Assembly (NCBI RefSeq): GCF_016907875.1
Contig: NZ_JAFBCU010000001.1
Location: 434,001-498,000, forward strand
DNA length: 64,000 bases
Direction: 5' to 3'
Source: Arthrobacter roseus
GTDB lineage: Bacteria > Actinomycetota > Actinomycetes > Actinomycetales > Micrococcaceae
Shown piece by piece: positions 36,406 through 45,390 of this stretch (within the stretch, counting starts at the first letter, position 1; the number at the start of each line of letters is the position of its first letter). The notes beneath the pieces are model-generated. The model was not told the origin of the DNA, ran no database searches, and saw only the letters and a list, made by a program, of their open reading frames with translations. The translations under genes and the position numbers were made by a program.

Positions 36406-37836
36406 CTAGTTCTGTACGGTCGTTATTCCTTCGGTGAAGTGACGCTCAAGCCGCGCCGAAACGCTCAGCAGGGTAGCTTCGGAGCTCGGCCGCCCTATGA
36501 GTTGAATCCCCATGGAAAGCCCCTTCGGTGTTGTGTGGGTAGGGATGGTCAACGCTGGCAGGCCGCACACGTTGACCATGGATGTGTAGGGCGTGTATTG
36601 GCATTGCCGCACGTAGTCCGTGTCGCCGTCGTCGGTTGTGTACCAACCAATAGGCCGCGGGGTCATGGCCATCGCTGGGGTGAGGATCAGATCACATTGG
36701 GCGTACTGGGCAATAGTGTCCTCCTCGAATGTGCGCAGGATTCCGATGGCCTCGGCAAGGTCCGCGGCGCTCCTTGTGAGCGCCCGACGCCGGAGGGTTC
36801 GCGTGATCGGAGTGAGCGCGGCTTCCCGGTCAGATGCGATTGGTGCCTGGCTGAGTCCTGCAGTCCATACGGTCTGAAAGGCGTGGTGGTATCGGTTGTC
36901 GTAGCGGAGTTCCGCTTCAACAACGTCGTGCCCGATGGCGGTAAGCGCCTTCTCACCGCTGTCCAGTGCAGTCCTGGCGGCTTCTTCGAGCGTGATGTCC
37001 ATGGTGCTGTCGAAGGGGGATGCGGTACTGAGGCCTATGCGTAGCTTTGTTCTGCCCGCGTTCCTGGATTCAAGGAGAGCGCCGAGGAAGGTGCCGTGCC
37101 CTTCGCGCGCGGCGCTGGTGGCATGGAAATTCGGTGCGTCCACCATGGCGTCCAGCAGAAGTGCTGCGTCTGTGGTTGTTCTGGCGAGTGGTCCGGCAAC
37201 GACGAACTGGCCAAGATCGGATTGCCCGGAGCCGCCCGGGACCCGGCCGCGATTGGGTTTGAGACCGATCAGACCGGTGGCCGACGCTGGAATGCGCACA
37301 GATCCACCGCCATCGGTTCCGGGTGCGAAGGGGAGCATTCCAGCAGTCACTGCAGCGGCGCTCCCGCCCGAGGAACCACCGGGGCTCAAAGCGGGGTCCA
37401 GCGGATTGCGCGCTGGAGCGGCAATGAGATTTTCGCTATAGCAGCTGAGCCCGAACTCGGGAACCTGAGTTTTGCCGAGGCTGATGGCTCCGGCCTGTCG
37501 CAGGAGGGCGACCAGCGGCGAATCGGCGTCCGCAAGGGGATGGTCGACGGCGGCGGAACCGTACGTGGTCCTTACACCGGCGACGTCGGTGAGGTCCTTG
37601 TGCGCGAGCGGCAGCCCGTGGAGAAGGGTCAGTGGTTCTCCGGCGGCCTGCCGTTCATCAGCTGCGGCAGCTTCGACCATCGCGGACTCGGCGGTGACCG
37701 TGATGAAGGACCCCAAGTCAGGGTTGAGTTCCTCGATCCGGCGCAGATAGTGCTCGGTGAGTTCGCGAGCGCTGAGTTCACCGGCAGCTACAGCGTCCCG
37801 TTGCTGGAGGGCGGTGAGCTCGTGGATCTCACTCAT
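36406..37836 (-). CDS. Amidase (amidase-signature family)
   Basis: 476 residues. The Ser-cisSer-Lys triad can be placed: Lys80 in LAHKD, cis-Ser at 155/156 in PGGSSGGSAAA, and nucleophile Ser179 in GTDGGGSVRIPAS. The start follows GGGGGAGC by 7 nt and overlaps the stop of the upstream peptidase gene (ATGA), so translation is coupled. It hydrolyses a C-N amide; it is not GatA because no gatC/gatB are adjacent and the length and context differ. Substrate unknown. Confidence 0.92.
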   Translation of the reverse strand: MSEIHELTALQQRDAVAAGELSARELTEHYLRRIEELNPDLGSFITVTAESAMVEAAAADERQAAGEPLTLLHGLPLAHKDLTDVAGVRTTYGSAAVDHPLADADSPLVALLRQAGAISLGKTQVPEFGLSCYSENLIAAPARNPLDPALSPGGSSGGSAAAVTAGMLPFAPGTDGGGSVRIPASATGLIGLKPNRGRVPGGSGQSDLGQFVVAGPLARTTTDAALLLDAMVDAPNFHATSAAREGHGTFLGALLESRNAGRTKLRIGLSTASPFDSTMDITLEEAARTALDSGEKALTAIGHDVVEAELRYDNRYHHAFQTVWTAGLSQAPIASDREAALTPITRTLRRRALTRSAADLAEAIGILRTFEEDTIAQYAQCDLILTPAMAMTPRPIGWYTTDDGDTDYVRQCQYTPYTSMVNVCGLPALTIPTHTTPKGLSMGIQLIGRPSSEATLLSVSARLERHFTEGITTVQN

Positions 37837-38573
37837 GCAGGTGCTCCCCCGAGGAATCGTGGTTCGAGTCGTTCTTCTGTGACAGAGCCGTCATCGGACC
37901 TGCGCACAATATAGGCGCCCTTGCCGCGAATCTCACTTACGGCCTCGCTCAGGTGGGTCCGGCGATAAACAAGGCCAACGCCGTCGTCCGTGCAGTGCGT
38001 TTCACCGAGCACGCCGTCGGCCACCAACCGGTGAATCAAGGGGCGTCTGCCCGGCTCGCTGTCGTAGTGGACACCGTTGTCATAGGGGAGCAAGGCTAGT
38101 CCGTTGGTGAGCGGTCGCAGCTCCGGCCCAAATGAATCCGTGGCCCCGCCGCGGAACCAGCAGATGGATCCTGCCGAGATTCCAGCGAGCACCACGCCCG
38201 CTTCCCACACTCGGCGAAGCATGGAATCGAGACCGTGTACCCGCCAGACGGCCAGCAAATTCGCCACCGAACCGCCATTGACCCAGACCACATCCTGTTC
38301 AAGCAGGTGTCCTTCCATGTCCTCGAGGTTAGGCATGGGGAAAAGGCTGAGGTGCGTCATCCCGAAACCGGCGATGCGCGCGGCCTCATCCATGTCGCGC
38401 TGAAAGGACGGCAGATCGCCGGTGGCGGTCCCCACGTTCGTGATGCGCGGAGCGCCGCCCACCCCGGAAAGTTCGACGGCGTGGCGAACCAGGTGGTCCA
38501 ATTCGAACCTGACTCTCCTGCTTGGCTTGTATCCGCCGGAGGTGGCGAGGATGGTCGGCTCTCTGGTTGGCAT
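37833..38573 (-). CDS. Peptidase E-like protein (S51 family)
   Basis: 246 residues from the ATG at 38573. The nucleophile Ser133 is in LAGISAGSICW, the S51/class-I-glutaminase-like elbow, and VWVNGGSVANLLA matches the conserved GG(S/T)xNLL segment. In the family, peptidase E cleaves Asp-X dipeptides, and relatives act as cyanophycinase. It is the first gene of a pair with the amidase; the POT transporter is next on the same strand, suggesting a peptide scavenging set. Confidence 0.88.
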   Translation of the reverse strand: MPTREPTILATSGGYKPSRRVRFELDHLVRHAVELSGVGGAPRITNVGTATGDLPSFQRDMDEAARIAGFGMTHLSLFPMPNLEDMEGHLLEQDVVWVNGGSVANLLAVWRVHGLDSMLRRVWEAGVVLAGISAGSICWFRGGATDSFGPELRPLTNGLALLPYDNGVHYDSEPGRRPLIHRLVADGVLGETHCTDDGVGLVYRRTHLSEAVSEIRGKGAYIVRRSDDGSVTEERLEPRFLGGAPA

Positions 38574-38642
38574 GGGTCCACTATAGGCTTGGAGCACCTT
38601 TCCAACGACGGCAGAATACAGGCGAGACCAAGGGAGAGCAGC

Positions 38643-38969
38643 ATGAGCGACGTAGAGAACGTATCAGTAGGTACCATCGGCGAGGACGCGAAAATCCTTG
38701 ATGTGCGCGAGGACTATGAGTGGGAAGCTGGCCATGCCACGGGGGCAGTCCACATTCCCATGGATCAGATTCCCCAACGGCTGGATGAACTGGACCCGGA
38801 CGAGGACCTGCACGTGGTGTGCCGAAGCGGCGGACGCTCTGCGCAGGTCACCCAGTGGCTGAGTTCCAACGGTTACTCCGCGGTCAACGTCGAGGGCGGT
38901 ATGGGTGCTTGGCTGGAGGCTGGAAAGCCCATGGAGTCCGAAAACAGTCAGGACCCGACCGTCCGATGA
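38643..38969 (+). CDS. Single-domain rhodanese-like sulfurtransferase
   Basis: 108 residues; AAGGGAGA stands before the ATG. ILDVREDYEWEAGHATGAVHIPM is the rhodanese CH2A motif, and the active-site loop CRSGGRS has Cys60. It carries persulfide sulfur. A TATAGGCT sequence at about 38582-38589 could be the -10 element. Its stop overlaps the pheA start (ATGA). Confidence 0.92.
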   Translation: MSDVENVSVGTIGEDAKILDVREDYEWEAGHATGAVHIPMDQIPQRLDELDPDEDLHVVCRSGGRSAQVTQWLSSNGYSAVNVEGGMGAWLEAGKPMESENSQDPTVR

Positions 38970-39892
38970 CGCCCCGGTACGCGTTCCTGGGCCCAGAAGG
39001 AACTTTCACGGAAGCCGCACTCCTGCAGATCCCTGGTGCAGATGCGGCGACGAGAATCCCGGCGTCAAACGTCAACGCTGCGCTGTACCTGGTCCGCTCC
39101 GGCGAGGCCGACGCCGCGATGGTACCGGTTGAGAATTCCGTGGAGGGTGGCGTAACGGCTACCCTCGATGCCATCGCCACGGGCCAAGAGTTGCGCATTA
39201 CCCGCGAGGTACTGGTTCCGATCAGCTTTGTACTGGTTGCTGCCCGCGACATGTCACTAACCGACGTGCGGTCTGTTTCGACTCACGGCCATGCCTGGGC
39301 ACAGTGTCGGCGATGGGCCCATTCTAATATTCCGACAGCGGAATACGTGCCGGGGACCTCCACGGCGGCAGCCGCCGTCGGGCTCCTGGAGAGTGGTGCG
39401 GAATATGATGCAGCCATTTGCTCCCCACTGGTGGCCCGCGCTCGCGGACTCACGGTCCTGGCGGACAATATCGCTGACGTGCCGGACGCCGTGACACGCT
39501 TCATCCTGCTCGAGCGGCCAGGCCAACTGCCTGCACCGACGGGCACGGACAAAACCACCCTCGTCATCCCCCTGCCGGAGGACCGGCCGGGTGCTCTGAT
39601 GGACATTCTGGACCAGTTCGGCACGCGCGGTGTGAACTTGAGCCGGATCGAGTCGCGTCCAACGGGGTCGTTCCTCGGAGACTATTTCTTCAGCATCGAC
39701 GCCGAAGGGCACGTTGCTGACGCGCGCGTCGCAGACGCGCTGCGTGGACTTCACCGTCTCAGCCCTGGGCTGCGGTTCCTGGGGTCCTATGCGCGGGCGG
39801 ACCGTTCGGAGTATGCGGTGGCGGGCCATACGGCAGATGATGCTTTCCAGGCCGCGGATCACTGGGTGAATCAAATTATCGGCAAGCAGTAG
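38966..39892 (+). CDS. pheA: Prephenate dehydratase
   Basis: 308 residues starting within the rhodanese stop (ATGA). It converts prephenate to phenylpyruvate in phenylalanine synthesis. The catalytic domain shows YAFLGPEGTFTEAAL, VPVENSVEGGV and the TRF motif (DAVTRFILL). The ACT domain from about residue 205 has PGALMDILDQFGTRGVNLSRI and the phenylalanine-binding ESRP motif, so feedback inhibition by Phe is expected. No chorismate mutase domain is fused, the usual actinobacterial form. Confidence 0.96.
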   Translation: MTPRYAFLGPEGTFTEAALLQIPGADAATRIPASNVNAALYLVRSGEADAAMVPVENSVEGGVTATLDAIATGQELRITREVLVPISFVLVAARDMSLTDVRSVSTHGHAWAQCRRWAHSNIPTAEYVPGTSTAAAAVGLLESGAEYDAAICSPLVARARGLTVLADNIADVPDAVTRFILLERPGQLPAPTGTDKTTLVIPLPEDRPGALMDILDQFGTRGVNLSRIESRPTGSFLGDYFFSIDAEGHVADARVADALRGLHRLSPGLRFLGSYARADRSEYAVAGHTADDAFQAADHWVNQIIGKQ

Positions 39893-39958
39893 TTCAAGCC
39901 TCTTCTGATCAGTAGGCTTAGCAGTCAGATTGTGCTCTGCTGATGAAACGAGGTGGCC

Positions 39959-40933
39959 ATGCCGAGACTGCGTCGCAGTGCCGTGGATAAGCCAGGCATC
40001 AGGCGACGTCGTAGAGGTAAGGGTTTCAGCTACACCGACGAGAACGGCAACACCGTCCGGGATCCCGAAACGCTGCAACGGCTCAGGGATCTCGTGGTCC
40101 CGCCAGCTTGGACAGACGTCTGGTTAGCAACCCACGCCAACGACCACATTCAGGCTCTGGGGACGGACGCAGCTGGCCGACGCCAGTACATGTATCACCA
40201 AAAGTGGCGGGAGACCAAGGACCGCGAAAAGTTTGACAGGGCCCTCGAATTCGCAAGTACGTTGCCGTCCGCCCGTCGGACGATCACCCGGCACCTACGT
40301 GCTGACGAAATTACCCGGGAACGCGCATTTGCTGCCGCCCTACGCATTGTCGACTCGGGAGCGCTAAGGGTCGGCTCCGCCCAATACGCACAAGCCAATG
40401 GCTCGTTTGGCGTGACCACGCTCCTTGGCAAACACGTCAAGCTCCGCGGCAACAGCATCGGGTTCGACTTCCCCGGCAAAAGCGGTCAACGGTGGCACAT
40501 CACCCTGGAGGATGAAGACCTTGCCCGGGCGCTTAAACCGATGCTCCGCCGCAACGCCGAAGAGCGGGTTCTGTCCTACAAAGACGACGACGGCGCCTGG
40601 CACAGCGTGGACGGCAACCAACTCAATGAATTCCTGAGGCAAGTCACCGGCGGGGACTTCACGGCCAAAGACTTCCGGACCTGGCAGGCAACCGTGTCCG
40701 CTGCCATGGAACTCGCCCGTGCAGACGCTGGCGCTTCCAGTGACACGGCCCGGCGCAAAGCCGTCACCGACATGATGAAAACCGTGGCTGAACACCTAGG
40801 AAACACACCCGCCGTCGTCCGTAGTTCCTACGTTGACCCGCGGCTTGTCGAGATGTTCATGAGAGGTGAGGCGATCCAGACCTGTGGAATCTCGACCTCC
40901 GAACGGGCTGTTCAGGATCTTCTCAACGGTTAA
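39959..40933 (+). CDS. DNA topoisomerase IB (poxvirus-like bacterial type)
   Basis: 324 residues from the ATG at 39959, 5 nt after GAGG (an in-frame GTG 6 nt earlier is too close). It relaxes supercoils through a 3'-phosphotyrosine. The N-terminal domain has GKGFSYTDENGNTVRD and LVVPPAWTDVWL; the catalytic domain has FDFPGKSGQ (Lys), KDFRTWQATV (Arg), and Tyr291 in VRSSYVDPRL. All are standard for bacterial TopIB. A TAGGCT hexamer at 39913-39918 may be its -10 element. Confidence 0.95.
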   Translation: MPRLRRSAVDKPGIRRRRRGKGFSYTDENGNTVRDPETLQRLRDLVVPPAWTDVWLATHANDHIQALGTDAAGRRQYMYHQKWRETKDREKFDRALEFASTLPSARRTITRHLRADEITRERAFAAALRIVDSGALRVGSAQYAQANGSFGVTTLLGKHVKLRGNSIGFDFPGKSGQRWHITLEDEDLARALKPMLRRNAEERVLSYKDDDGAWHSVDGNQLNEFLRQVTGGDFTAKDFRTWQATVSAAMELARADAGASSDTARRKAVTDMMKTVAEHLGNTPAVVRSSYVDPRLVEMFMRGEAIQTCGISTSERAVQDLLNG

Positions 40934-40971
40934 GGCTTTCCATCAACCCTATTCATCATTAGGCTTTCCAT
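40933..40971 (+). repeat. Direct repeat of 11 bp
   Basis: AGGCTTTCCAT occurs at 40933-40943 and again at 40961-40971, 28 bp apart, between topoisomerase IB and the acidic protein gene. The second copy is preceded by T, giving TAGGCT, which resembles the -10 hexamers before other genes here. Confidence 0.7.
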
Positions 40972-41012
40972 AACGCGGTCTAACGCGCATCCCATCTCGA
41001 GGAGGCAGCATC

Positions 41013-41279
41013 ATGACGGAACAGGACAACACGGATCCCCGCAAGCCAGGCGAAGGAGCCACCGCTGATTCAGAATGGCGTGGCGACGCAGGCGATCAGG
41101 GAAATGACCTGCGCTTCGGCGAAGAGCAGCAACTGATTGAGGAGCAGTCCAAGGCGAACGCGCCCGAGGGCGAGCAGGATCAGGCTGACAGCTCCCAGGG
41201 CTACACAAGCCACCAGGACCGGCATCATCCCGGCGGGTACACGGACCGCGACGAGGAAAGCTCGGACGACGGGAAGTAA
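41013..41279 (+). CDS. Small acidic, probably disordered protein
   Basis: 88 residues with a strong GAGGAGG before the ATG. Composition is dominated by Asp, Glu, Gln, Gly and Ser with no hydrophobic core (for example GEEQQLIEEQSKANAPEGEQ). No family recognised. The good ribosome site and the position 79 nt after topoisomerase IB make translation likely. Its stop is 2 nt from the stop of the convergent lipid kinase gene. Confidence 0.65.
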   Translation: MTEQDNTDPRKPGEGATADSEWRGDAGDQGNDLRFGEEQQLIEEQSKANAPEGEQDQADSSQGYTSHQDRHHPGGYTDRDEESSDDGK

Positions 41280-41281
41280 AG

Positions 41282-42334
41282 CTAGCTGGCCCCGCGGACC
41301 AGTAGCGCACCGGCTTCAACCTCTACACTGAGCGACGTCACGGCCCCCATGGGGTCGCCGTCGAGCTGTGTCTCCAGGGGTTCAGGAACGGAAATTTGGA
41401 CCTTACGCGCCACATGTAGCTCCATGACAGGTATAGGTCGTGGGTGGCGGAAAACAACTTTTCCGGCCATCCACGCCCAGCCGAGTGCCGTCCTGGGGCT
41501 GATGATCACAATATCGAGCGTGCCATCATCGAGCACGGCATTCGGGATGAAATCCACTCCACCAGGCAGTTTGCCGCAGTTGACGAAGAGAACACTTCGC
41601 ACTTTTCGAACCTGCTCCGGGCCGTCGTCAATGCTGATGGACACGCGTTTGCGGCGGCCGGGAAGGTTGCGCAGACCCGACTCGCTGTAGGCGAGCCACC
41701 CAACGCTGCGCTTGAGTTCGTCTCGTGTATCCGACACCATTTTCGCGTCCAGCCCGATCCCGCCGATCACCAAGAACCCATGCGTTGAGTGGGCTCCTGT
41801 TTCCCTGTTCACCAGTTGGATTCGGGCCATGTCGATATAGCGTTGCGCGCCGTGGAGAGCCATTCGGATGTTGTGCTGCAGTTCCGTCACGTTCAAGTCC
41901 AGGTTTCTGGCCAGCAGATTGCCTGTGCCCAGCGGGACCACACCCATTGGCGTACCCGAGTGTGCCAGTTCCTGGCCAACAACCCGCACGGTGCCATCGC
42001 CGCCCCCCACCAATACGACGTCGCACCGGAGCTCCATTGCCCGCCGGGCCTGCGAGTAGCCCGGATCTACGACGGTAGTTTCAAGGATTACGGGCGGGTC
42101 CCAGCCTGCTGCCCGGCATTCCTCCGCCACGATAGTGCGAGCCTTTTCCGCATTGAATTTGATGGGGTTGACAACAAAGGCAACCCGTTGATGGCCGCGA
42201 CTGGACGTCACTGGGATTGCAGCAAGTGTCAGCCGGGTGCGGCGCCGTCGGATCAGTACGACGGCGACCACGACCATGGCGAGCAGCAGTAGCACTGTGG
42301 CTATCGCTGGCACAAGCACAGATACGGAGGTCAT
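41282..42334 (-). CDS. YegS/DAGK-like lipid kinase with N-terminal membrane anchor
   Basis: 350 residues. An N-terminal helix (residues about 8-28) is followed by RRRR, so the catalytic part is cytoplasmic. The diacylglycerol-kinase catalytic domain starts near residue 50; GGGDGTV (110-116) is the nucleotide loop and VPLGTGNLLARNL the second conserved motif. VEVEAGALLVRG ends the C-terminal beta-sandwich. It phosphorylates a lipid or sphingosine-like alcohol; the true substrate is unknown. Confidence 0.9.
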   Translation of the reverse strand: MTSVSVLVPAIATVLLLLAMVVVAVVLIRRRRTRLTLAAIPVTSSRGHQRVAFVVNPIKFNAEKARTIVAEECRAAGWDPPVILETTVVDPGYSQARRAMELRCDVVLVGGGDGTVRVVGQELAHSGTPMGVVPLGTGNLLARNLDLNVTELQHNIRMALHGAQRYIDMARIQLVNRETGAHSTHGFLVIGGIGLDAKMVSDTRDELKRSVGWLAYSESGLRNLPGRRKRVSISIDDGPEQVRKVRSVLFVNCGKLPGGVDFIPNAVLDDGTLDIVIISPRTALGWAWMAGKVVFRHPRPIPVMELHVARKVQISVPEPLETQLDGDPMGAVTSLSVEVEAGALLVRGAS

Positions 42335-42399
42335 TGTGCTTCCCAGCCTACAGTTCAGAAGGCACGTGATCCGCCGTCGTTCTTCTGTAGTCTTGGAGG

Positions 42400-43686
42400 G
42401 TGATCGACATCAATGACCTCCGCGACAGCCCGGAAAAGTACCGCCAGTCCCAGCGCGCACGCCGTGCCGATGAGTCGTTGGTGGAGCAGATCATCTCGGC
42501 TGACATGCTTCGCCGTGAAGCGATCAATCGGCATGAATCTCTGCGGGCTGAACAGAACGCGTTTGGCAAGAAAGTCGCTGCGGCCAATGGTGATGAAAAG
42601 CAGGAACTGCTGGCATCGGTGAAAGAACTTGCTGCTTCGGTGAAAGTTGAGGGTGCGCGGGCGGAGTCGATGAAGGCTGAGCAGGAGGCGCTCGTGCGGA
42701 GCCTGCCCAACCTCATTGAGGAAGGGGTGCCGTCCGGCGGTGAGGATGATTTCGACGTCGTCAAGACCGTGGGAACGCCCCGGGACTTCTCGGCGGAGGG
42801 ATTCGAACCGCGTGATCACCTGGAGATCGGCGAACTGCTGGGCGCGATTGATATGGAGCGTGGCGCCAAGGTTTCCGGGTCGCGTTTTTATTTTTTGAAA
42901 GGCGTCGGAGCCCGGCTGGAACTGGCCCTGCTGAACATGGCCATGGAGCAGGCCATCGCCGCGGGCTTCACCCCGATGATCACCCCAACCCTGGTTCGTC
43001 CCGAAACGATGCAGGGCACCGGGTTTGACGTGGCACACGACGCCGAGATCTACCGTCTCGCCGAGGACGACCTCTATCTTGTGGGTACTTCAGAAGTGCC
43101 ACTGGCGGGGTATCACTCGGACGAGATCATTGACCTGTCCGCAGGACCCACACGCTACGCGGGCTGGTCATCCTGCTATCGTCGCGAGGCTGGATCTCAT
43201 GGCAAGGACACTCGCGGCATCATCCGCGTGCATCAGTTCAACAAAGTGGAGATGTTCTCCTATATCTCACCAGAGGACTCCGGCGCGGAGCACCTGCGCA
43301 TGCTCGCATGGGAGGAGGAGATGCTGGCCAAGGTGGAATTACCGTATCGGGTCATCCACACCGCTGCCGGGGATCTGGGTATGTCCGCTGCCCGAAAGTA
43401 CGACTGCGAGGCATGGGTCCCCACCCAGAACGCGTTCCGCGAACTGACGTCCACCTCCAGCTGCACCACTTTCCAGGCACGCCGTCTGAACATCCGCGAA
43501 CGGGTTATGAAGGACGACGGCAGCAAGGGCGGGACCCGCGCCGTCGCTACGCTCAACGGAACGTTGGCCACCACCCGCTGGATAGTCGCGATCCTCGAGC
43601 ACCACCAGAACGCGGACGGCTCCGTCAACGTGCCCGTTGCACTGCGTCCGTATCTCGGCGGTCTGGAAGTCCTGCCCGTCCTCTAG
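42400..43686 (+). CDS. serS: Seryl-tRNA synthetase
   Basis: 428 residues, GTG start giving the family N-terminus [18 protein letters not shown]. The N-terminal coiled-coil arm spans about residues 30-105. Class II motif 2 is [20 protein letters not shown], followed by FNKVEMF, and motif 3 is [24 protein letters not shown] touches the GTG directly, which is too close to act as a ribosome site, while TAGTCT (42388-42393) lies 6 nt upstream, so a leaderless message is plausible. Confidence 0.97.
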   Translation: MIDINDLRDSPEKYRQSQRARRADESLVEQIISADMLRREAINRHESLRAEQNAFGKKVAAANGDEKQELLASVKELAASVKVEGARAESMKAEQEALVRSLPNLIEEGVPSGGEDDFDVVKTVGTPRDFSAEGFEPRDHLEIGELLGAIDMERGAKVSGSRFYFLKGVGARLELALLNMAMEQAIAAGFTPMITPTLVRPETMQGTGFDVAHDAEIYRLAEDDLYLVGTSEVPLAGYHSDEIIDLSAGPTRYAGWSSCYRREAGSHGKDTRGIIRVHQFNKVEMFSYISPEDSGAEHLRMLAWEEEMLAKVELPYRVIHTAAGDLGMSAARKYDCEAWVPTQNAFRELTSTSSCTTFQARRLNIRERVMKDDGSKGGTRAVATLNGTLATTRWIVAILEHHQNADGSVNVPVALRPYLGGLEVLPVL

Positions 43687-43699
43687 CGAAACCTTCCCG

Positions 43700-43768
43700 C
43701 CGAGATCACCCCCTACCCGCCAAATCAACCGTGTGCGGGGTGATCTCGCAGGCAGAGGGTGACGTCGG
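43700..43768 (+). repeat. Dispersed palindromic element, copy 4
   Basis: It begins CCGAGATCACCC (43700-43711) and ends GGGTGACGTCGG (43757-43768). The left arm GAGATCACCCC also pairs perfectly with the inner GGGGTGATCTC, so two alternative folds exist. The inner right part TGCGGGGTGATCTCGC is shared with copy 1. It starts 14 nt after the serS stop. Confidence 0.85.
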
Positions 43769-43828
43769 GGACGTGGACTGTGATCTACGCACTAGTCTGA
43801 GCGGCGCGCTTTCTGGTTCACTGGTCCC

Positions 43829-44716
43829 ATGACGATTACAGCAAAATCAGGCAACGAAGACCTGCTGACAACAAATGAAATCCAACTGGTTGCTCTTGAT
43901 GTGGATGGCACCCTTGTAGATCACGATGGTCGGATGTCCGACGGCGTACGGGAAACCGCATCAGCAGTGGTGAAGAGCGGACGCGACGTCATTATCGCCA
44001 CCGGTCGGTCGCTTGGAGCCACTCTTCCCATTATTCAGATGATCGGAATGACGCGTGGGTACTGCGTCTGCTCCAACGGCGCCATTACGCTTCGCATCGA
44101 CACGTCTCTTCCAGACGGCTACGAAGTCGTTTCCAGAGTGGTGTTCGACCCGGCCCCGGCGCTGCGGGCACTGCGGGAGCGCCTTCCAACCGCGAAATAT
44201 GCTCTTGAGAATGACAAGGGCGAGTTCCTCGCCACCGAACGTTTCCAAGACGCAAGTTTCGGTGCGGCGACCAACGTCGTCGATTTCGAGCAGATGATGG
44301 AGGCAACTGCGGTCCGTGTGGTGGTTTTCAGTACCGACAGCAGCGCTGAGGAGTTCGGGGAAGTTGTCGGCTCGATTGGGCTGCACGGTGTCACATACTC
44401 CGTGGGCTGGACTGCGTGGCTGGATATCGCGGCCGCGGGCGTCACCAAGGCCAGCGCGCTCGAGGAACTCCGCCGTCACCTGGAGGTGGATCCGTCGCGG
44501 ACCCTCGCAATCGGGGATGGCCGCAACGACATAGAGATGCTCGGTTGGGCAGCGCAGGGCGTTGCCATGGGCCAGGCGCCTCAGGAGGTCATGGACGCGG
44601 CAAACGCGGTGACGGAGACCGTTTACGACGACGGGGCGGCGCTGGTATTGCAGTCGCTACTCAAGGACGGTCGAGTTGAAACCGACACCGCCGATTCTTC
44701 GGATGACAACGACTGA
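43829..44716 (+). CDS. HAD-superfamily hydrolase, Cof type
   Basis: 295 residues. Motif I ALDVDGTLVDHDG, motif II IATGRSLG, and motif IV IGDGRNDIEML, with a C2 cap in between. It is a paralogue of the gene at 24825. There is an extra N-terminal stretch (MTITAKSGNEDLLTTNE) and no clear ribosome site, so the real start could be later. The last 94 nt overlap the end of the convergent HAD gene. Confidence 0.88.
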   Translation: MTITAKSGNEDLLTTNEIQLVALDVDGTLVDHDGRMSDGVRETASAVVKSGRDVIIATGRSLGATLPIIQMIGMTRGYCVCSNGAITLRIDTSLPDGYEVVSRVVFDPAPALRALRERLPTAKYALENDKGEFLATERFQDASFGAATNVVDFEQMMEATAVRVVVFSTDSSAEEFGEVVGSIGLHGVTYSVGWTAWLDIAAAGVTKASALEELRRHLEVDPSRTLAIGDGRNDIEMLGWAAQGVAMGQAPQEVMDAANAVTETVYDDGAALVLQSLLKDGRVETDTADSSDDND

Positions 44717-45387
44717 TCAGTCCGTCTCGAAAGCTCATTCACTCCGGAAAGTAACGGCCAAACGTGGTCCATGCGCTCGAACACTTCGGCTCCGGCAGCT
44801 TCCAGCGCCGCGCGGTCGCTGAGACCGCCGCCGTAACCCAGAACACGCATACCAGCGGCCCGTGCGGCACGAACTCCGTTGACACTGTCCTCAATGACAA
44901 CGCATTGTTCCGCTGGAACGCCCTCGGACGCGGCAGCGTGAAGGAATATATCCGGTGCTGGTTTGCCCCGGGGAACCTCGGTGGCACTGTAGATCCGTCC
45001 TTCGAACCGGGAGCGTAGGCCGGTCAGACCCAGGGTCCGCTTCATTTTCGCGTGCGAACCACTGGAGGCGACACAGGTGCGCACGCCGTTGTCATCAAGC
45101 GCGTCCAGCAGTGCCGGGATGCCCGGCACCACCGCCAGTGACGAATCGAATGACTCATGAATTTGCGCGGTGGAATCGGCGTCGAACTGGTCAGCTAGCT
45201 CGGCGCCCATCATGGCCTCCAGCAGTCCAGCGACTTCAGCAGCGCTGCGCCCCATGTACTGGTCAACGACGTCCTGAACGGTATGCGGGTACCCAAGCTC
45301 GGTGAGCAATTGTGCTTCCACCGCTGTTGTGAGCGTTTCGCTGTCCACGAGCACGCCGTCGCAGTCAAAGATGATCAAAGATTCCAC
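44623..45387 (-). CDS. HAD-superfamily phosphatase (beta-phosphoglucomutase-like subgroup)
   Basis: 254 residues. FDCDGVLVDSE is motif I; the small helical C1 cap follows; motif II is CVASSGSHAKMKR; motif III RGKPAPDIFL; motif IV VIEDSVNGVRAA. The family core ends near residue 222. The remaining about 32 residues (RRTDQSLSSEESAVSVSTRP and on) are encoded opposite the end of the neighbouring HAD gene and look like read-through into non-evolved sequence after loss of an earlier stop. It lies 3 nt after the SatD-like gene, so probably co-transcribed. Confidence 0.88.
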   Translation of the reverse strand: MESLIIFDCDGVLVDSETLTTAVEAQLLTELGYPHTVQDVVDQYMGRSAAEVAGLLEAMMGAELADQFDADSTAQIHESFDSSLAVVPGIPALLDALDDNGVRTCVASSGSHAKMKRTLGLTGLRSRFEGRIYSATEVPRGKPAPDIFLHAAASEGVPAEQCVVIEDSVNGVRAARAAGMRVLGYGGGLSDRAALEAAGAEVFERMDHVWPLLSGVNELSRRTDQSLSSEESAVSVSTRPSLSSDCNTSAAPSS

Positions 45388-45390
45388 ACG

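Noticed and set aside
36406-37836. Amidase as GatA of the tRNA amidotransferase
   Set aside because: No gatC or gatB nearby, and the neighbours are a peptidase and a peptide transporter.
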